NCBI GenBank assembly: GCA_946902985.2
Contig: OX336393.1
Span: 136,924,533-136,988,532 of the forward strand
DNA from: Meconema thalassinum
Taxonomy: Eukaryota > Arthropoda > Insecta > Orthoptera > Tettigoniidae
Direction of reading: 5' to 3'
Length of the DNA stretch: 64,000 bases
Positions 54,584 through 64,000 of this stretch are shown one piece after another. The position numbers and the translations under genes were made by a program. Positions within the stretch are counted from its first letter, which is position 1. Every line of letters begins with the position of its first letter. A model generated the notes under the pieces. That model was not told the DNA's origin, made no database searches, and saw only the letters and a list, made by a program, of their open reading frames with translations.

Positions 54584-56640
54584 TAGGGCCCGGATTTATA
54601 TGCACTAAAAAACCTGAAAATATGCATGCAAATAAGCACTAAAAAGTTAGAATATATGCACGGCAAATAATGAAATATGCACTTAAAACATGCAATTTTA
54701 TTCACTCACCTATTTACAGGTATCATTTGTTGCAAAAAGAAGCATCACAATAGGTAACTAGTAGTCTTTCAATGTTTTCTGGAGACAAACTATGTCTATT
54801 GTCCGTCAAAATGAGTTTATAGGCTGAGAATGATCGTTCTATATCAACTGACGTGATTGGACAGTACTTATACACGGGCACCAAAGTTTCGGAGCATACA
54901 TCTGGCAAGGATACCCTAGTTCCACTCAAGTATTGACTAATTAACTTAATCTCCTTCAGTCCTGGGTTCGAATCAACACCTTTTCTAACTTGCATTTAAT
55001 CTTCTCTCCAATTTCGCCTGGAGAGGAATTCAATGAAGATGCAGCTTTCTCAGCGAGATCAAGTGATTCATGGAGGGGAGTACCAGAAAATTCTAAGCTC
55101 TCAATGGCTTTTGGAAGTTTAGAAAAATGTGCATGAATGAAATTCACATCTTGATAAACAGTAGCGGTTTCAAACACAACTTTTGCATCACGGACACACG
55201 CAATATGCTCATCTTCAAGTTTTGTAACCACTTCTTTTACTTCATTACAATTCTCCTGATAAAATGATACAGCAGATAACCATGTCCCCCACCTAGTCAG
55301 GACAGGTTCAGGTGGCAAAGGAACTTCAGGTAGACAATCTTTGTAGAACTGGACACGAGCTGGTGCTTTCAGAAACAGCTTCTTCCCACATCCAACCAAT
55401 TAAATTGTTAACAGCTGGAAACTGTGTGCGTATTTCTTCTGCAATGCGGTGTAATCCGTGCCCTAAACAGGTTACGTGTATGAGTATCGGATAAAATACT
55501 TGGAGGGCCTTTGCTGCTTTCAACATATACGAAGCTGCATCTGTGAGCTGTACAAGCACTTTACAACAATTATCCTCAATTTCAGATGGCCACAATAGTC
55601 GCAGAGAATCATTTACAAATCTTGCTATTGTGCTATGGTTGGTTTTCTCTAGTACTTTACAAACAAGAAGATGCGGCTTACCGGGTTCGTCTGGATGTAA
55701 CTTACCAACCACGAAATTTGCTATGAACGGCCACATGAATCCGTTGTCTCATCCATCGATATCCAGACATAGTTCCTTCCGACATCAGAACGGATCAATT
55801 CCAGGGTAGATTCATATAGCGGAAGTAGGTAATTTTTCCTAAGAGTTGATTCATCTGATATTTTTTGATTTACACAATATTTCTCAAGAAATGATCGCAG
55901 AACTAGATTGTTTAATTTATTCCATGGAATGTAGCTGCATACGAAAGCCCTACAAAGGTCATTTGAAAATGTATTAAGAATACCGGACTTAGGCTTTACC
56001 TGCGTAAGAAGTAGTTGTTGTGGTGTGCTGTTCTTCTCCTCCTTTGCTTTAATATGTGCAGTTGTTTTTGAATGCTGTTCAAGCTGAAATTTCTTTTCAC
56101 ATTTTACTTCCTTCGAGCAAACTTGACAGTACACGATCTGTTGAATAGTCCCTATTACCCGACACTCACTGATTTAGTAAATCTCTTCTCCTGCTCTTTT
56201 CCTTAGGCATTTTTAGAAACTAACACTTGAGATGCAGGACATTAAACTGGAACGTAACTAGTGAACTGAAGATACTTCTGTCCTGACCAATTGCCCAACC
56301 CCCTGAGATTATTATCTACTGTGGTAGAGAAAGGAATTCCGGGAAGTCCAGCCAGCCTGCCTACCCATACCTAAGCTATCTGTTGCCATTGTCAGTTGTG
56401 AAAGTAAAGTGTCGTTACACAGAGAGTCGAAAACACCAATTAGTGAGGGATGCACATAATATAGGCAACTAGCTAGGGATGCACAAAACAGATTTATTTT
56501 AGTAGTTCTTGTAATTGTCCTTAAATTCAGACCTATATACCGGAATATGCTGTTACGTCTAGAATATGCACTAAACCTCAAAATATGCCAAAATATGCAT
56601 ATGCATATGCGCATATGCATTTTTAAAAAATCCAGGCCCA
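54584..56640 (-). mobile_element. hAT element (autonomous size, decayed)
   Basis: 2057 bp with inverted ends TAGGGCCCGGATTT / AATCCAGGCCCA (imperfect) and a direct duplication attcattag (54575-54583 and 56641-56649; 8 bp is standard and the ninth base may be chance). Subterminal regions are rich in atatgca words on both sides. It contains a broken minus-strand transposase. Confidence 0.92.
54723..56134 (-). pseudogene. hAT transposase pseudogene with BED-type finger
   Basis: Four minus-strand frames in correct order cover most of a transposase. First is an N-terminal C2H2/BED-like finger, [19 protein letters not shown], from 56130. Next is a central region with SMDETTDS (near 55750), [15 protein letters not shown] and [12 protein letters not shown], then VLTRWGTWLSAV. 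Last is the C-terminal hAT dimerisation motif SVDIERSFSAYKLILTDNRH near 54850. The frame changes near 55730, 55390 and 54970. The N-terminus recalls CGGBP1-like proteins, which are hAT-derived; domestication is not suggested here because TIRs and TSD are present and the frame is broken. Confidence 0.88.
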
Positions 56641-56649
56641 ATTCATTAG

Positions 56650-56868
56650 ACGCGGCCTGGTCAGATTCAGGGGCTCTTCCCTTCTGGGGATACAGACACT
56701 CAATCGTCTCCATCTCCTAGCACAGTGTATATACACAGGTGTGAATATTGTTATAATTTAAATCATTCACATTTTAGCCTATTTTCATTTATGAAAAAGT
56801 AGGCTAATGAGATCACCTTCTGTCCGTGTGTGTGATGGTGTGTGTGATGGTGTGTGCTCCCCTCCCCC
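56650..56868. other. No gene; second copy of the local duplication
   Basis: Contains the ctcctagcacagtgtat block matching 54520-54535 and a short (TGTGTGATGG)n stretch at 56830-56855. Confidence 0.5.
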
Positions 56869-58232
56869 TGTAACGTGTTTTTCGAGGGGTTTTCATGCCA
56901 CTGGCATAATTCAGTAGGAAGCCATTCTATATTTATTTACGCGGCAAATTGTTCAGCCAAGAGAATTTTCATGTTAATTTATTATTATTATTAATTTATT
57001 ATAATTATTATTAAGGTATTTTTTCGGAGCATTTTATAAAATTATAAGCATACAGATAGGTTTTCTATGTCTTAGAAAACACTATCAAGCAAATTATTAC
57101 GAACGACAATATCATAGAAAATTATATGATTACGGAATTTAACGGAGTTTCGTCAGTTAGGGTATATTGAGGGACATGAGTCACTGGAAATTCAAATACA
57201 GGCTTAATCTTGTCGGGAAGCATGACGCAATCCTGCGTTGCAGCTTAACGAAAAGGCGGATGTATGGAACGGAAAACGACTTCACCCCCCCCCCCCCCCG
57301 CCGAGTGTAATGAGCCAGAGTGGGGGGATGTAGCGCGTGGAGAGCAGCCAATCAGTGGAGACCACGTAAGCTAGAAGTCGGCTGAAGAGTGGGGATGCGG
57401 CGGGTGCATATATGGTTGGCATGCCGTGGAAACAGGGACTATCGTTATAAAATTTAACCAGTATCGTTGCACGAGTGAGTGGCTCCGATGTTCAGTGGAG
57501 TTAGCGACTATCTTTGTGAAACTTAACCGTTGTGCTTGTACGAGTTGGTTCCGATGTACGGACCATAAATCTTCATATCTACAAAGATATCATCAACAAC
57601 GAAGAAGATGACGACATCCAGGAGGCTATGGGAAGCTCACTTCAACATCCAGTACGGGGGAAATGCTTCGGCAATTTCCAGTGGTAAGCGCGAATGACAC
57701 ATAACAACGCAATCTCTCGTCTTTCTTTGTTTCATATTCAGTAATTCAGTAAATTCATAGCTTGGGAATAAGAGTAAAATCAGTAATTTATCCGACTCCG
57801 TTTTCACGTAATTTTCTAGCGGTAATATTTAAATCGCAACGCTCCAATTTAAATTCAAACTTATTATTATTATTATTATTATTAATTTTGCTATACTTGT
57901 TTTTTATACAATAAATTCATTTCTTTTAACCATGCAATCTTTGTTTTCAGTAGGTAGCATTAGATATAGACCAATTCCTTCTCCTGATACAATTGTTTTT
58001 TGGGTTAATGATCCAACCATACCACGATCTGAGAGTAAAGATTCTTGAAGGTGTTCTACCAGAGCTAGGTGTTGTTAAATACAAATTTAGAATTCAACAT
58101 AGCGTTGAGGTCTTGGCGTCCATTAAAACAACATATCTTAGTAGAAAACAGTATATTTGTCACGCAAAAGTGAGTGCTATAGAACCCATTTAATTTGTAC
58201 GCGCAACGTTGAGCAAAGTAAATAAGATTACA
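56869..58232 (+). repeat. 5' LTR of the third retrotransposon (family C)
   Basis: Starts TGTAACGTG and ends GATTACA. Its two outer parts (56869-57083 and about 57912-58232) match the 544-bp solo LTR at 22442-22985 in reverse. The ~0.83 kb between them (57084-57911) is absent from the solo copy. PBS-like sequence follows at once. The inner segment has a poly-C run, a TATA-like catatatgg near 57409 and no ORF of note. Confidence 0.8.
57084..57911. other. Extra segment inside the family C LTR
   Basis: Present here and absent from the solo LTR, where gaaaacac is joined directly to the attcatttctttta side. It contains a 16-17 base C run near 57284, cgagtgagtggctccgatg and cgagttggttccgatgtacg (two diverged copies of a ~75-bp unit near 57468 and 57540), and (ATT)n near 57864. 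It is either an insertion of an unknown element or a part deleted from the solo copy. No ends or TSD could be assigned. Confidence 0.55.
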
Positions 58233-58234
58233 AT

Positions 58235-58262
58235 TGTCGCTACCAACTTGGGGCTGAAAACC
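58235..58262 (+). other. Primer binding site resembling tRNA-Lys (family C)
   Basis: tgtcgctaccaacttggggc follows the LTR end by two bases. It parallels the tRNA-Lys complement tggcgcccaacgtggggc with small indels, and continues tgaaaacc, similar to the T-arm complement. Confidence 0.5.
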
Positions 58263-58343
58263 TAATAACATTTGTGGAAGGAGAAGGGTATATATTTCTG
58301 TGCCTGTATTTTTGGGGTTTTTCATTTATCGGTGTGTATCAGC

Positions 58344-59706
58344 ATGGGTAGTGTTGAGGAAGAGATGAAGTTGCGTAGTGGTCACCAGTTGGATAGTGAA
58401 GATACGAGCAGTATGGCTAGTCTTGGAAATGAAAGCAGTACAGGGATGTCGCAGGTAAATCCCGATACTGAGGGGGGTAATCAAAACAGTCAAGCAGGGT
58501 TAGAGAGTTTGCTTCTCCAATTTATGCAACAAAACAAAATTAGTACTGATGCTTTAAATACTAAACTTGAACAAAATAGTAGGGAAAATAAAGAGAGTAC
58601 TGAAGCTTTAAACGCTAAACTTGAACAAAATAGTAGGGAAAATAAAGAGAGTACTGAAACTTTAAACGCTAAACTCGAACAAAATAATGCTAGACTGGAA
58701 CAAAACAGTAGGGAAAATAAAGAGAGTACTGAAGCTTTAAACGCTAAACTTGAACAAAATAGTAGGGAAAATAAAGAGAGTAATAGGGAATTGAGCGATA
58801 GTTTAAATACTAAACTTGAACAAAACAGTAGGGAAATTAGTGATAAATTTGAGCTGATTAGAGGTGAGATCAGAGGGGTGATGGAAGAGAAGGCTAAAGA
58901 GATTATTGAAGATGTAGACAGAAAATTAGGAAAAGTACAGGAGAAGTTAGAAAGTAGAATCAGTACACAGGCTGAAAATTTAAAAGAACTAGTGCAACTT
59001 GAAACACAGCAGGTCAAAAAGCAATTGGGGGGGGGGGGGAGAAATTGACAAAATTCAGGTAGCAACTAAAGAGGTTAAAGAACAGCTGGGGGGAAGAATT
59101 GATAAAGTACATGCAGAAATAATCACTGAAGTTAATACTTTAAGGGAGAGGAATAAGGAAAGCATTAATGAGATTAGTGAGAAACAAGCTCAGTTAAGTG
59201 GTAAAGTTGAAGCATCGGAAGGGAGCATTAGGTTAACTGTAACTAATATCGAAAGAAAAGCTGAGGAGAAAATTGCTGAATTAGAACAGAAGTTGAAAGC
59301 TAGAATTAGGCAGGAAAATAGCCAGAGTAGGCCAGTTTATGTGAATAGCACACACAGGGAAATAGAACTAGGCAAATTTAGTAATCGGCAGGGTTGTCCA
59401 ATGGAGTTCATGAATACTATAGAAAATAAATTCGGGGAGAGGCTGGAAGATGGTAGTGTCGAGTGGTGCCAGGTAGTTGAAATTTAAGAGCAAGCGTTTG
59501 TAGGGGAGACAAGAAACTGGTTTGCTATCTACAGAGACAATTTTGAGAATATTACAGATTTCAAAGTTAAATTTTGTGAGAAATTTTGGAATGAGGTCAT
59601 TCAGTCTCAGCATCGTGAGGGAATTGTGTGTGGGAGATATAACCCGAGAGGCAACTACACTATCACCGAGTACTTTTTAGGACAGGTATTAACGTGCAAA
59701 TATCTA
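58344..59706 (+). pseudogene. gag: gag of the third retrotransposon, 5' part
   Basis: ATG at 58344 (MGSVEEEMKLRSGHQLDSED). From about 58556 an 18-residue repeat (KLEQNSRENKESTEALNA) occurs four to five times, then further heptad-like Glu/Lys-rich sequence: a long predicted coiled coil. A 13-base G run at 59027-59039 shifts the frame from 3 to 1; the nearby EQLGGRIDK unit shows the usual shorter run. An in-frame TAA is at 59485-59487. The capsid motif TRNWFAIYRDNFENITDFK follows at about 59510 and ends at the Tc1 insertion (TA at 59705-59706). The gag resumes at 61174. Confidence 0.85.
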
Positions 59707-61171
59707 CACACATCAAAAAAAGTTTTGCATCACCTCGGTTCCCAGATCTCCGGCATATAGACGTTGACTGTGTATATTGTATCCAAGATACAGTCCCTTT
59801 GACTGTTCATAGATGTCACTAAAACTGCTCAAAGATGTAAACAACCATGCATGAGCAGGGCCTATTAGACGGAGGGGGTACGACAGCCGATCAGTTCCAG
59901 TCATTCCACCAGGACGAAGGTACGCTGCTCATGTTGTCTGTAGTTCTACCATGCCTAGAAGGTCAATACCGCAGTTCGATCGCGTCCGCATTGTTACTTT
60001 GTGTCAAGAAGGGCTCTCAACAAGGGAAGTTTCCAGGCGTCTCAGAGTGAACCAAAGCGATGTTGTTCGGACATGGAGGAGGTACAGAGATACAGGAACT
60101 GTCGATGACAGGCCTCGCTCAGGCCGCCCAAGGGCTACTACTGTAGTGGATGACCGCTACTTACGGATTGCCGCTCGGAGGAACCCTGACAGCAATGCCA
60201 CCATGTTGAATAATGCGTTTCGTTCAGCCACAGGACGTCGTGTTTCAACTCAAACTGTGCGCAATAGGCTGCATGATGCGCAACTTCACTCCCGACGTCC
60301 ATGGCGAGGTCCAGCTTTGCAACCCCGACACCATGCAGCGCGGTTCAGATGGGCCCAACAACATGCTGAATGGACCCCACGGAATTGGCATCACGTTCTC
60401 TTCACCGATGAGTGTCGCATATGCCTTCAACCAGACAATCGTCGGAGACGTGTTTGGAGGCACCCTGGTCAGGCTGAACGTCTTAGACACACTGTCCAGC
60501 GAGTGCAGCAAGGTGGTGGTTCCCTGATGTTTTGGGGTGGCATTATGTGGGGCCGACGTACGCCACTGGTGGTCATGGAAGGCTCCGAAACGGCTTTACG
60601 ATACCTGAATGACATCCTCCGACCCATAGTGCAACCATATCGGCAGAATATTGGAGAGGCATTTGTCTTCATGGACGACAATTCTCGACCTCATCGTGCA
60701 CATCTTGTGAATGCGTTCCTTCAAGATAACGACATCGCTCGACTACAGTGGCCAGCATGTTCGCCAGACATGAACCCTATCGAACATGCCTGGGATATGT
60801 TGAAAAGGGCTGTTTATGGACGTCTTGACCCACCAACCACTCTGAGAGATTTACGCCGAATTGTCGTTGAGGAGTGGGACAATTTGGACCAACAGTGTCT
60901 TGATGAACTTGTGGATAGTATGCCACGACGAATACAGGCATGCATCAATGCAAGAGGACGTGCTACTGGGTATTAGAGGTAGTGGTGTGTACTGCAATCT
61001 GGACCACAAATGCTGAAAGTCTAGCTGTATGATGGTACAACATGCAATGTGTGGGTCTCATGAGCAATAAAACGAGCTGAAATGTTGTTTGTGTTGATCT
61101 CTATTCCCTTTGTATTTAAAGGTTCCGGAACTCTTGGAACCGAGGTGATGCAAAACTTTTTTTGATGTGTG
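59707..61171 (+). mobile_element. Tc1 element, copy 2 (complete, 1465 bp)
   Basis: Same length as copy 1, with perfect 36-bp TIRs (59707-59742 and 61136-61171) and TA duplication (59705-59706 and 61172-61173). Reading by eye I found only three base differences from copy 1, all inside the transposase. It splits the gag ORF; with one TA removed the two gag parts are in the same frame. Confidence 0.96.
59951..60976 (+). CDS. Tc1-family transposase, DD34E, copy 2
   Basis: 341 codons, uninterrupted, with D153, D243 and E278 intact. It differs from copy 1 only at residue 38 (V here, in the recognition helix region), 76 (R here) and 132 (F here). Which residues are ancestral cannot be told from two copies. 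The transposase acts in the nucleus on the element's own inverted repeats and could mobilise either copy. Overlapping frames on both strands are shadows. It sits inside a retrotransposon gag, so expression would depend on the element's own upstream 244 bp or on read-through from the LTR. Confidence 0.95.
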   Translation: MPRRSIPQFDRVRIVTLCQEGLSTREVSRRLRVNQSDVVRTWRRYRDTGTVDDRPRSGRPRATTVVDDRYLRIAARRNPDSNATMLNNAFRSATGRRVSTQTVRNRLHDAQLHSRRPWRGPALQPRHHAARFRWAQQHAEWTPRNWHHVLFTDECRICLQPDNRRRRVWRHPGQAERLRHTVQRVQQGGGSLMFWGGIMWGRRTPLVVMEGSETALRYLNDILRPIVQPYRQNIGEAFVFMDDNSRPHRAHLVNAFLQDNDIARLQWPACSPDMNPIEHAWDMLKRAVYGRLDPPTTLRDLRRIVVEEWDNLDQQCLDELVDSMPRRIQACINARGRATGY

Positions 61172-61173
61172 TA

Positions 61174-61506
61174 GATGGTTTGAAGGAGGAGAGTGATGTA
61201 GTCAGGCTATTACTAAGACATTTTCCATACAGAATCAAAGAAGCTGCCTGTATCCAAAATGTTAAATCTATCTCACAAGTGGAGAATTTATTGAGTACAT
61301 TCGATGCTCTGGGAAGAGGCGGTTACGAGGAGAATTTCGGTAGGAACCAGGGTAAAAATAATAACAGGCCTAATGAGAATAGGAACCAGGATGTTCAAGG
61401 GAACAGTGGCGAAGGGGCCAGCGTTCAAAATAGGGGGAACCAAAATAGTAATAATAATAATCAGCATAACCAGTACAGAGGAAATGGGTATGGTACGAAC
61501 TACTGA
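61174..61506 (+). pseudogene. gag: gag of the third retrotransposon, 3' part
   Basis: Continues the capsid frame after the Tc1 (LKEESDVVRLLLRHFPYRIK) and then an Asn/Gly/Gln-rich segment (NSNNNNQHNQYRGNGYGTNY), a likely nucleic-acid-binding tail without a zinc knuckle. The stop codon TGA at 61504-61506 is the first three bases of the inserted family A LTR, so the natural end and any protease or pol lie elsewhere. Confidence 0.82.
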
Positions 61507-64000
61507 ACCATTTATCCTCTGTTGGATGAATGATTCTATGTTTTATTTCTCCAATTAATAAATATTTCAACCAGCATCATGAAAGTAGCCAGACGGAGAT
61601 GAGGAAATTTCAAGCATTGGTTGGAGACAGCGGGGACATACCTGAAGCAGATTGACAATAGGCTAAATACTTTAGCTGTGAAAGGAAATAGCCTGGCGAT
61701 ATGTCAGAGGGACAGGTGTTGGCCGCCCCAAATAGAAGCGACGCGCAGTGAGACATGCTGCTGGTATGTTCATTGTAATATTCGCGCCTAGAAGAAATAT
61801 GATGCAGTAACGTGAGTGGCTGATGAGCAGGCTAGACACTCCCATGAGCCAAGATCTGCTATAAACCGCCAAAGTACAGAAAATGTGAGAACCAATGAGA
61901 GAAGAATGCCTATTTTACGCGGCAGGTCTAGCGTGGGCACGCTCGGCTAGCATTCACGCGGGAAATCGCCTAGACAAAATCTCTACGATCGATTCTAGGA
62001 TTAATGGGCATATTCTTGACCTGTGCAATGTTACGAGTTCAGTGATATTTATTTCATTCCTGTACCACATTTATTTCGAGAAATTTTTACATAAATTCCC
62101 CCCCCCCCCCATCGAGACCTAGGGCCAGTTCTTTTATAAGTGGCATGAAGAGCCAAGACATCGACTATTATTTTGTGTGTCGTGGACACAGGTAGTCTAT
62201 TATTTTGTGTGTCGTGGACACAGGTTGACTATTACTTGTGTGCGTCGAAGGACGTAAGACTATTACTGTGTTCGTCTGCGGACAGAACGACTTCTATTTT
62301 GTGTGTCGTGGAAACACATAAATTATTGTAAAGTGTTAAATTCAGTGATAGATAGTCACAGTACTATATTTGTAGGGGCAGTATCGTCGATAATTCGCCA
62401 ACGAACTGTGACAGGGAAAGTAGTACCTGAACAGCGAATTTAGTAGTCAGATATCAAGTGTATAATAATCTAATTTTGAAGCAGCGCCAGAGATGACATC
62501 GACGACTACAGAGGAAGTTTGGAATTCTCAACACTCCGTCCAGATGGCTGAGATGAGATAGAACCATTCAGTTGGGAAATGGCAGCTGACGTTCTTTGAC
62601 GGGTGACTACAAGAGAGATGAGTACAAAATAATATTCTTTATTATTTGATAAATTAACTTATGGTTTATGGGACATATTTTTGTAAATACATTGCTTGTG
62701 TGATTAACGTAGTATATTTAGTTTTGATCTGACACACCTTTATATGGAAGCAGCTCGCACGAATGTTGTTAGTGGAAGGTTCTTGTTTTTGTGTTGTGTT
62801 AACTAACGTAGCTATGTGAACGGCCGTGTTTGCATATGTTACGCAATGCGGTTAAAAACGTCTCTCGGAGATCTGTTGTGTTTCGGAAGTAGGACTGAAT
62901 TAATGTAATTATACAGTTGATTGGAGGGTAATTAAAATTGTTGAAGGTTTATTATTGATCAGATTCTGTGTGACTATTACCGATTGGAGCAATGTAATTT
63001 GTGACGAAGAGTAATCAGCTCTATCGTAGGTTTTATATATTGTGTTTAATGTTTGCGAGCACCTATTCAGCAGACCTGTGTGAAAAGCGTCATGTCAGTC
63101 CCAGATGTGTGTATTTTCGTGGTATTACAAGCGGGAATTTCAGCTGAGACTGATTTCTGTCAGCTTGGTACCCGGTCCATATTGTATCCTTGCGAGGGCA
63201 ATTGTGGATATGTGATTATGTCTGACCATATGTTGAGTTGGATGAGATTTTTGTTGCTGTTGATTCCGTGAGCTAACGGAACAGCTGGTCAGCTATTTAT
63301 ATACACTGGAGTGGGACTTGACAAGTATTTGAGGAAAGGGGGAGATGTTTCACAAGGTTGTCTGAACGTGCAAAGCATGGTCATTAGTGAGGAGTGCTCG
63401 TTGACTCCCTAATTACTTGAATTACGGATAAGAACTGATCAATGGTAAAAAAATGGTTGAAATAAATGGGAGTTGCCTACGAATCACGATAATCTCCGAA
63501 GCGTTACCTTAACATGCAGTTTTGTTCATATAAAGTAATCTTAGCCGGTCAGGCTTTTGTTGTTGTTGGTTTATTCCAGGTTTATTTTCATATCAGTGAC
63601 CCGTGAGTCATGTGCAATGCTGTCTTTCCTTGTGTGTATTGAGCAATTGGCCGGTTGGTAGCTCATGTTGTTAAGTGCGTCATCGCGCTAATGAGGATCT
63701 CAGAGAGATTCCTGTAAATAATAGATTTGTAGTGTGTGTGTCAGCATTAGAGTTTTAAGGGTTTTTATTAATGTCATGCCCATATCCATAAACGTTGATT
63801 TACGTGATGATTGTTCGTGACCACCGTGGCTGTTAACCCGTTGTAAACGAACGGTCATCCAAGTACTCATTTTCTCGTAGTTAGTCATCACGCGCACATA
63901 AAAACTCAAATGCAAGGTAGTGGAACTAGGATCCACAATTTTATTATAAAGGGGGAGATCCGTCTGACTCCTCAAAGTGTTAGATATTCCTGTCAGGGAA
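61504..64000 (+). mobile_element. Family A LTR, copy 4 (runs off the window)
   Basis: Starts TGAACC and matches the LTRs at 30823 and 39242 to the last base of the window; about 215 bp would be missing from the end. The four bases before it are ctac, so a ctac duplication is predicted beyond the window. The C run has 13 C (62098-62110), the hairpin block at 62155-62320 has more units than in the other copies, and an 8-bp deletion near 63107 shifts the 76-codon frame. It is the most diverged of the four. Solo LTR or 5' LTR cannot be told. Confidence 0.93.

Noticed and set aside
54723..56134. Domesticated CGGBP1-like host gene
   Set aside because: The sequence lies within hAT inverted ends with a target duplication and has at least three frame changes, so it is a dead transposase.

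Overview
The window looks like transposon-dense, AT-rich intergenic DNA from an arthropod nuclear genome, most likely an insect. The tRNA-headed SINE bodies resemble dispersed repeats I associate with polyneopteran insects, but the lineage is an inference and no host gene is visible to confirm it. I found no cellular protein-coding gene, rRNA or bona fide tRNA gene. Essentially every recognisable coding stretch belongs to a mobile element, and many elements sit inside one another.

1-27 kb: a decayed Ty3/gypsy pol (1-2051) is followed by a candidate very long LTR (2145-5816). Next comes a field of SINEs, solo LTRs and foldback elements. Two solo LTRs of one ~0.7 kb family (10307-10993 and 15142-15878) have perfect 4-bp target duplications, and the second lies inside a pogo/Tigger-like remnant. 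A dead Tc1 transposase (17815-18806) carries a SINE. An apparently intact Tc1 element (20493-21957) and a solo LTR (22442-22985) both sit in an older dispersed repeat.

27-42.5 kb: this is one nested stack. An RTE-like non-LTR fragment on the minus strand is split by a 2.7-kb solo LTR (27797-30509, TSD ctat) and by an 11.1-kb LTR retrotransposon of the same family (30823-41958, TSD gtat). The latter has 2.7-kb LTRs, a tRNA-Lys-like primer site, a coiled-coil Gag, protease, reverse transcriptase and RNase H, but its integrase has been deleted.

42.5-56.7 kb: a SINE and a second copy of the dispersed repeat are followed by a ~1.16-kb near-palindromic foldback element (44655-49501). An intact 1060-codon LINE (45713-48895) is inserted in one of its arms, and the LINE ORF encodes a 2A-like ribosome-skipping motif. 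Then come a 33-bp minisatellite, a non-autonomous hAT element (53384-53923) and a degenerate autonomous-size hAT element (54584-56640).

56.8-64 kb: a third LTR retrotransposon has its own LTR (56869-58232) and a Gag with 18-residue coiled-coil repeats. Its gag is split by a second Tc1 copy (59707-61171) and then cut off by a fourth copy of the 2.7-kb LTR family, which runs off the window.

The features form a transposition record rather than a pathway. Target-site duplications, empty-site paralogues and interrupted reading frames give relative ages: RTE fragment before the 2.7-kb LTR family; third gag before its Tc1 and LTR insertions; dispersed repeat before the Tc1 and the solo LTR.
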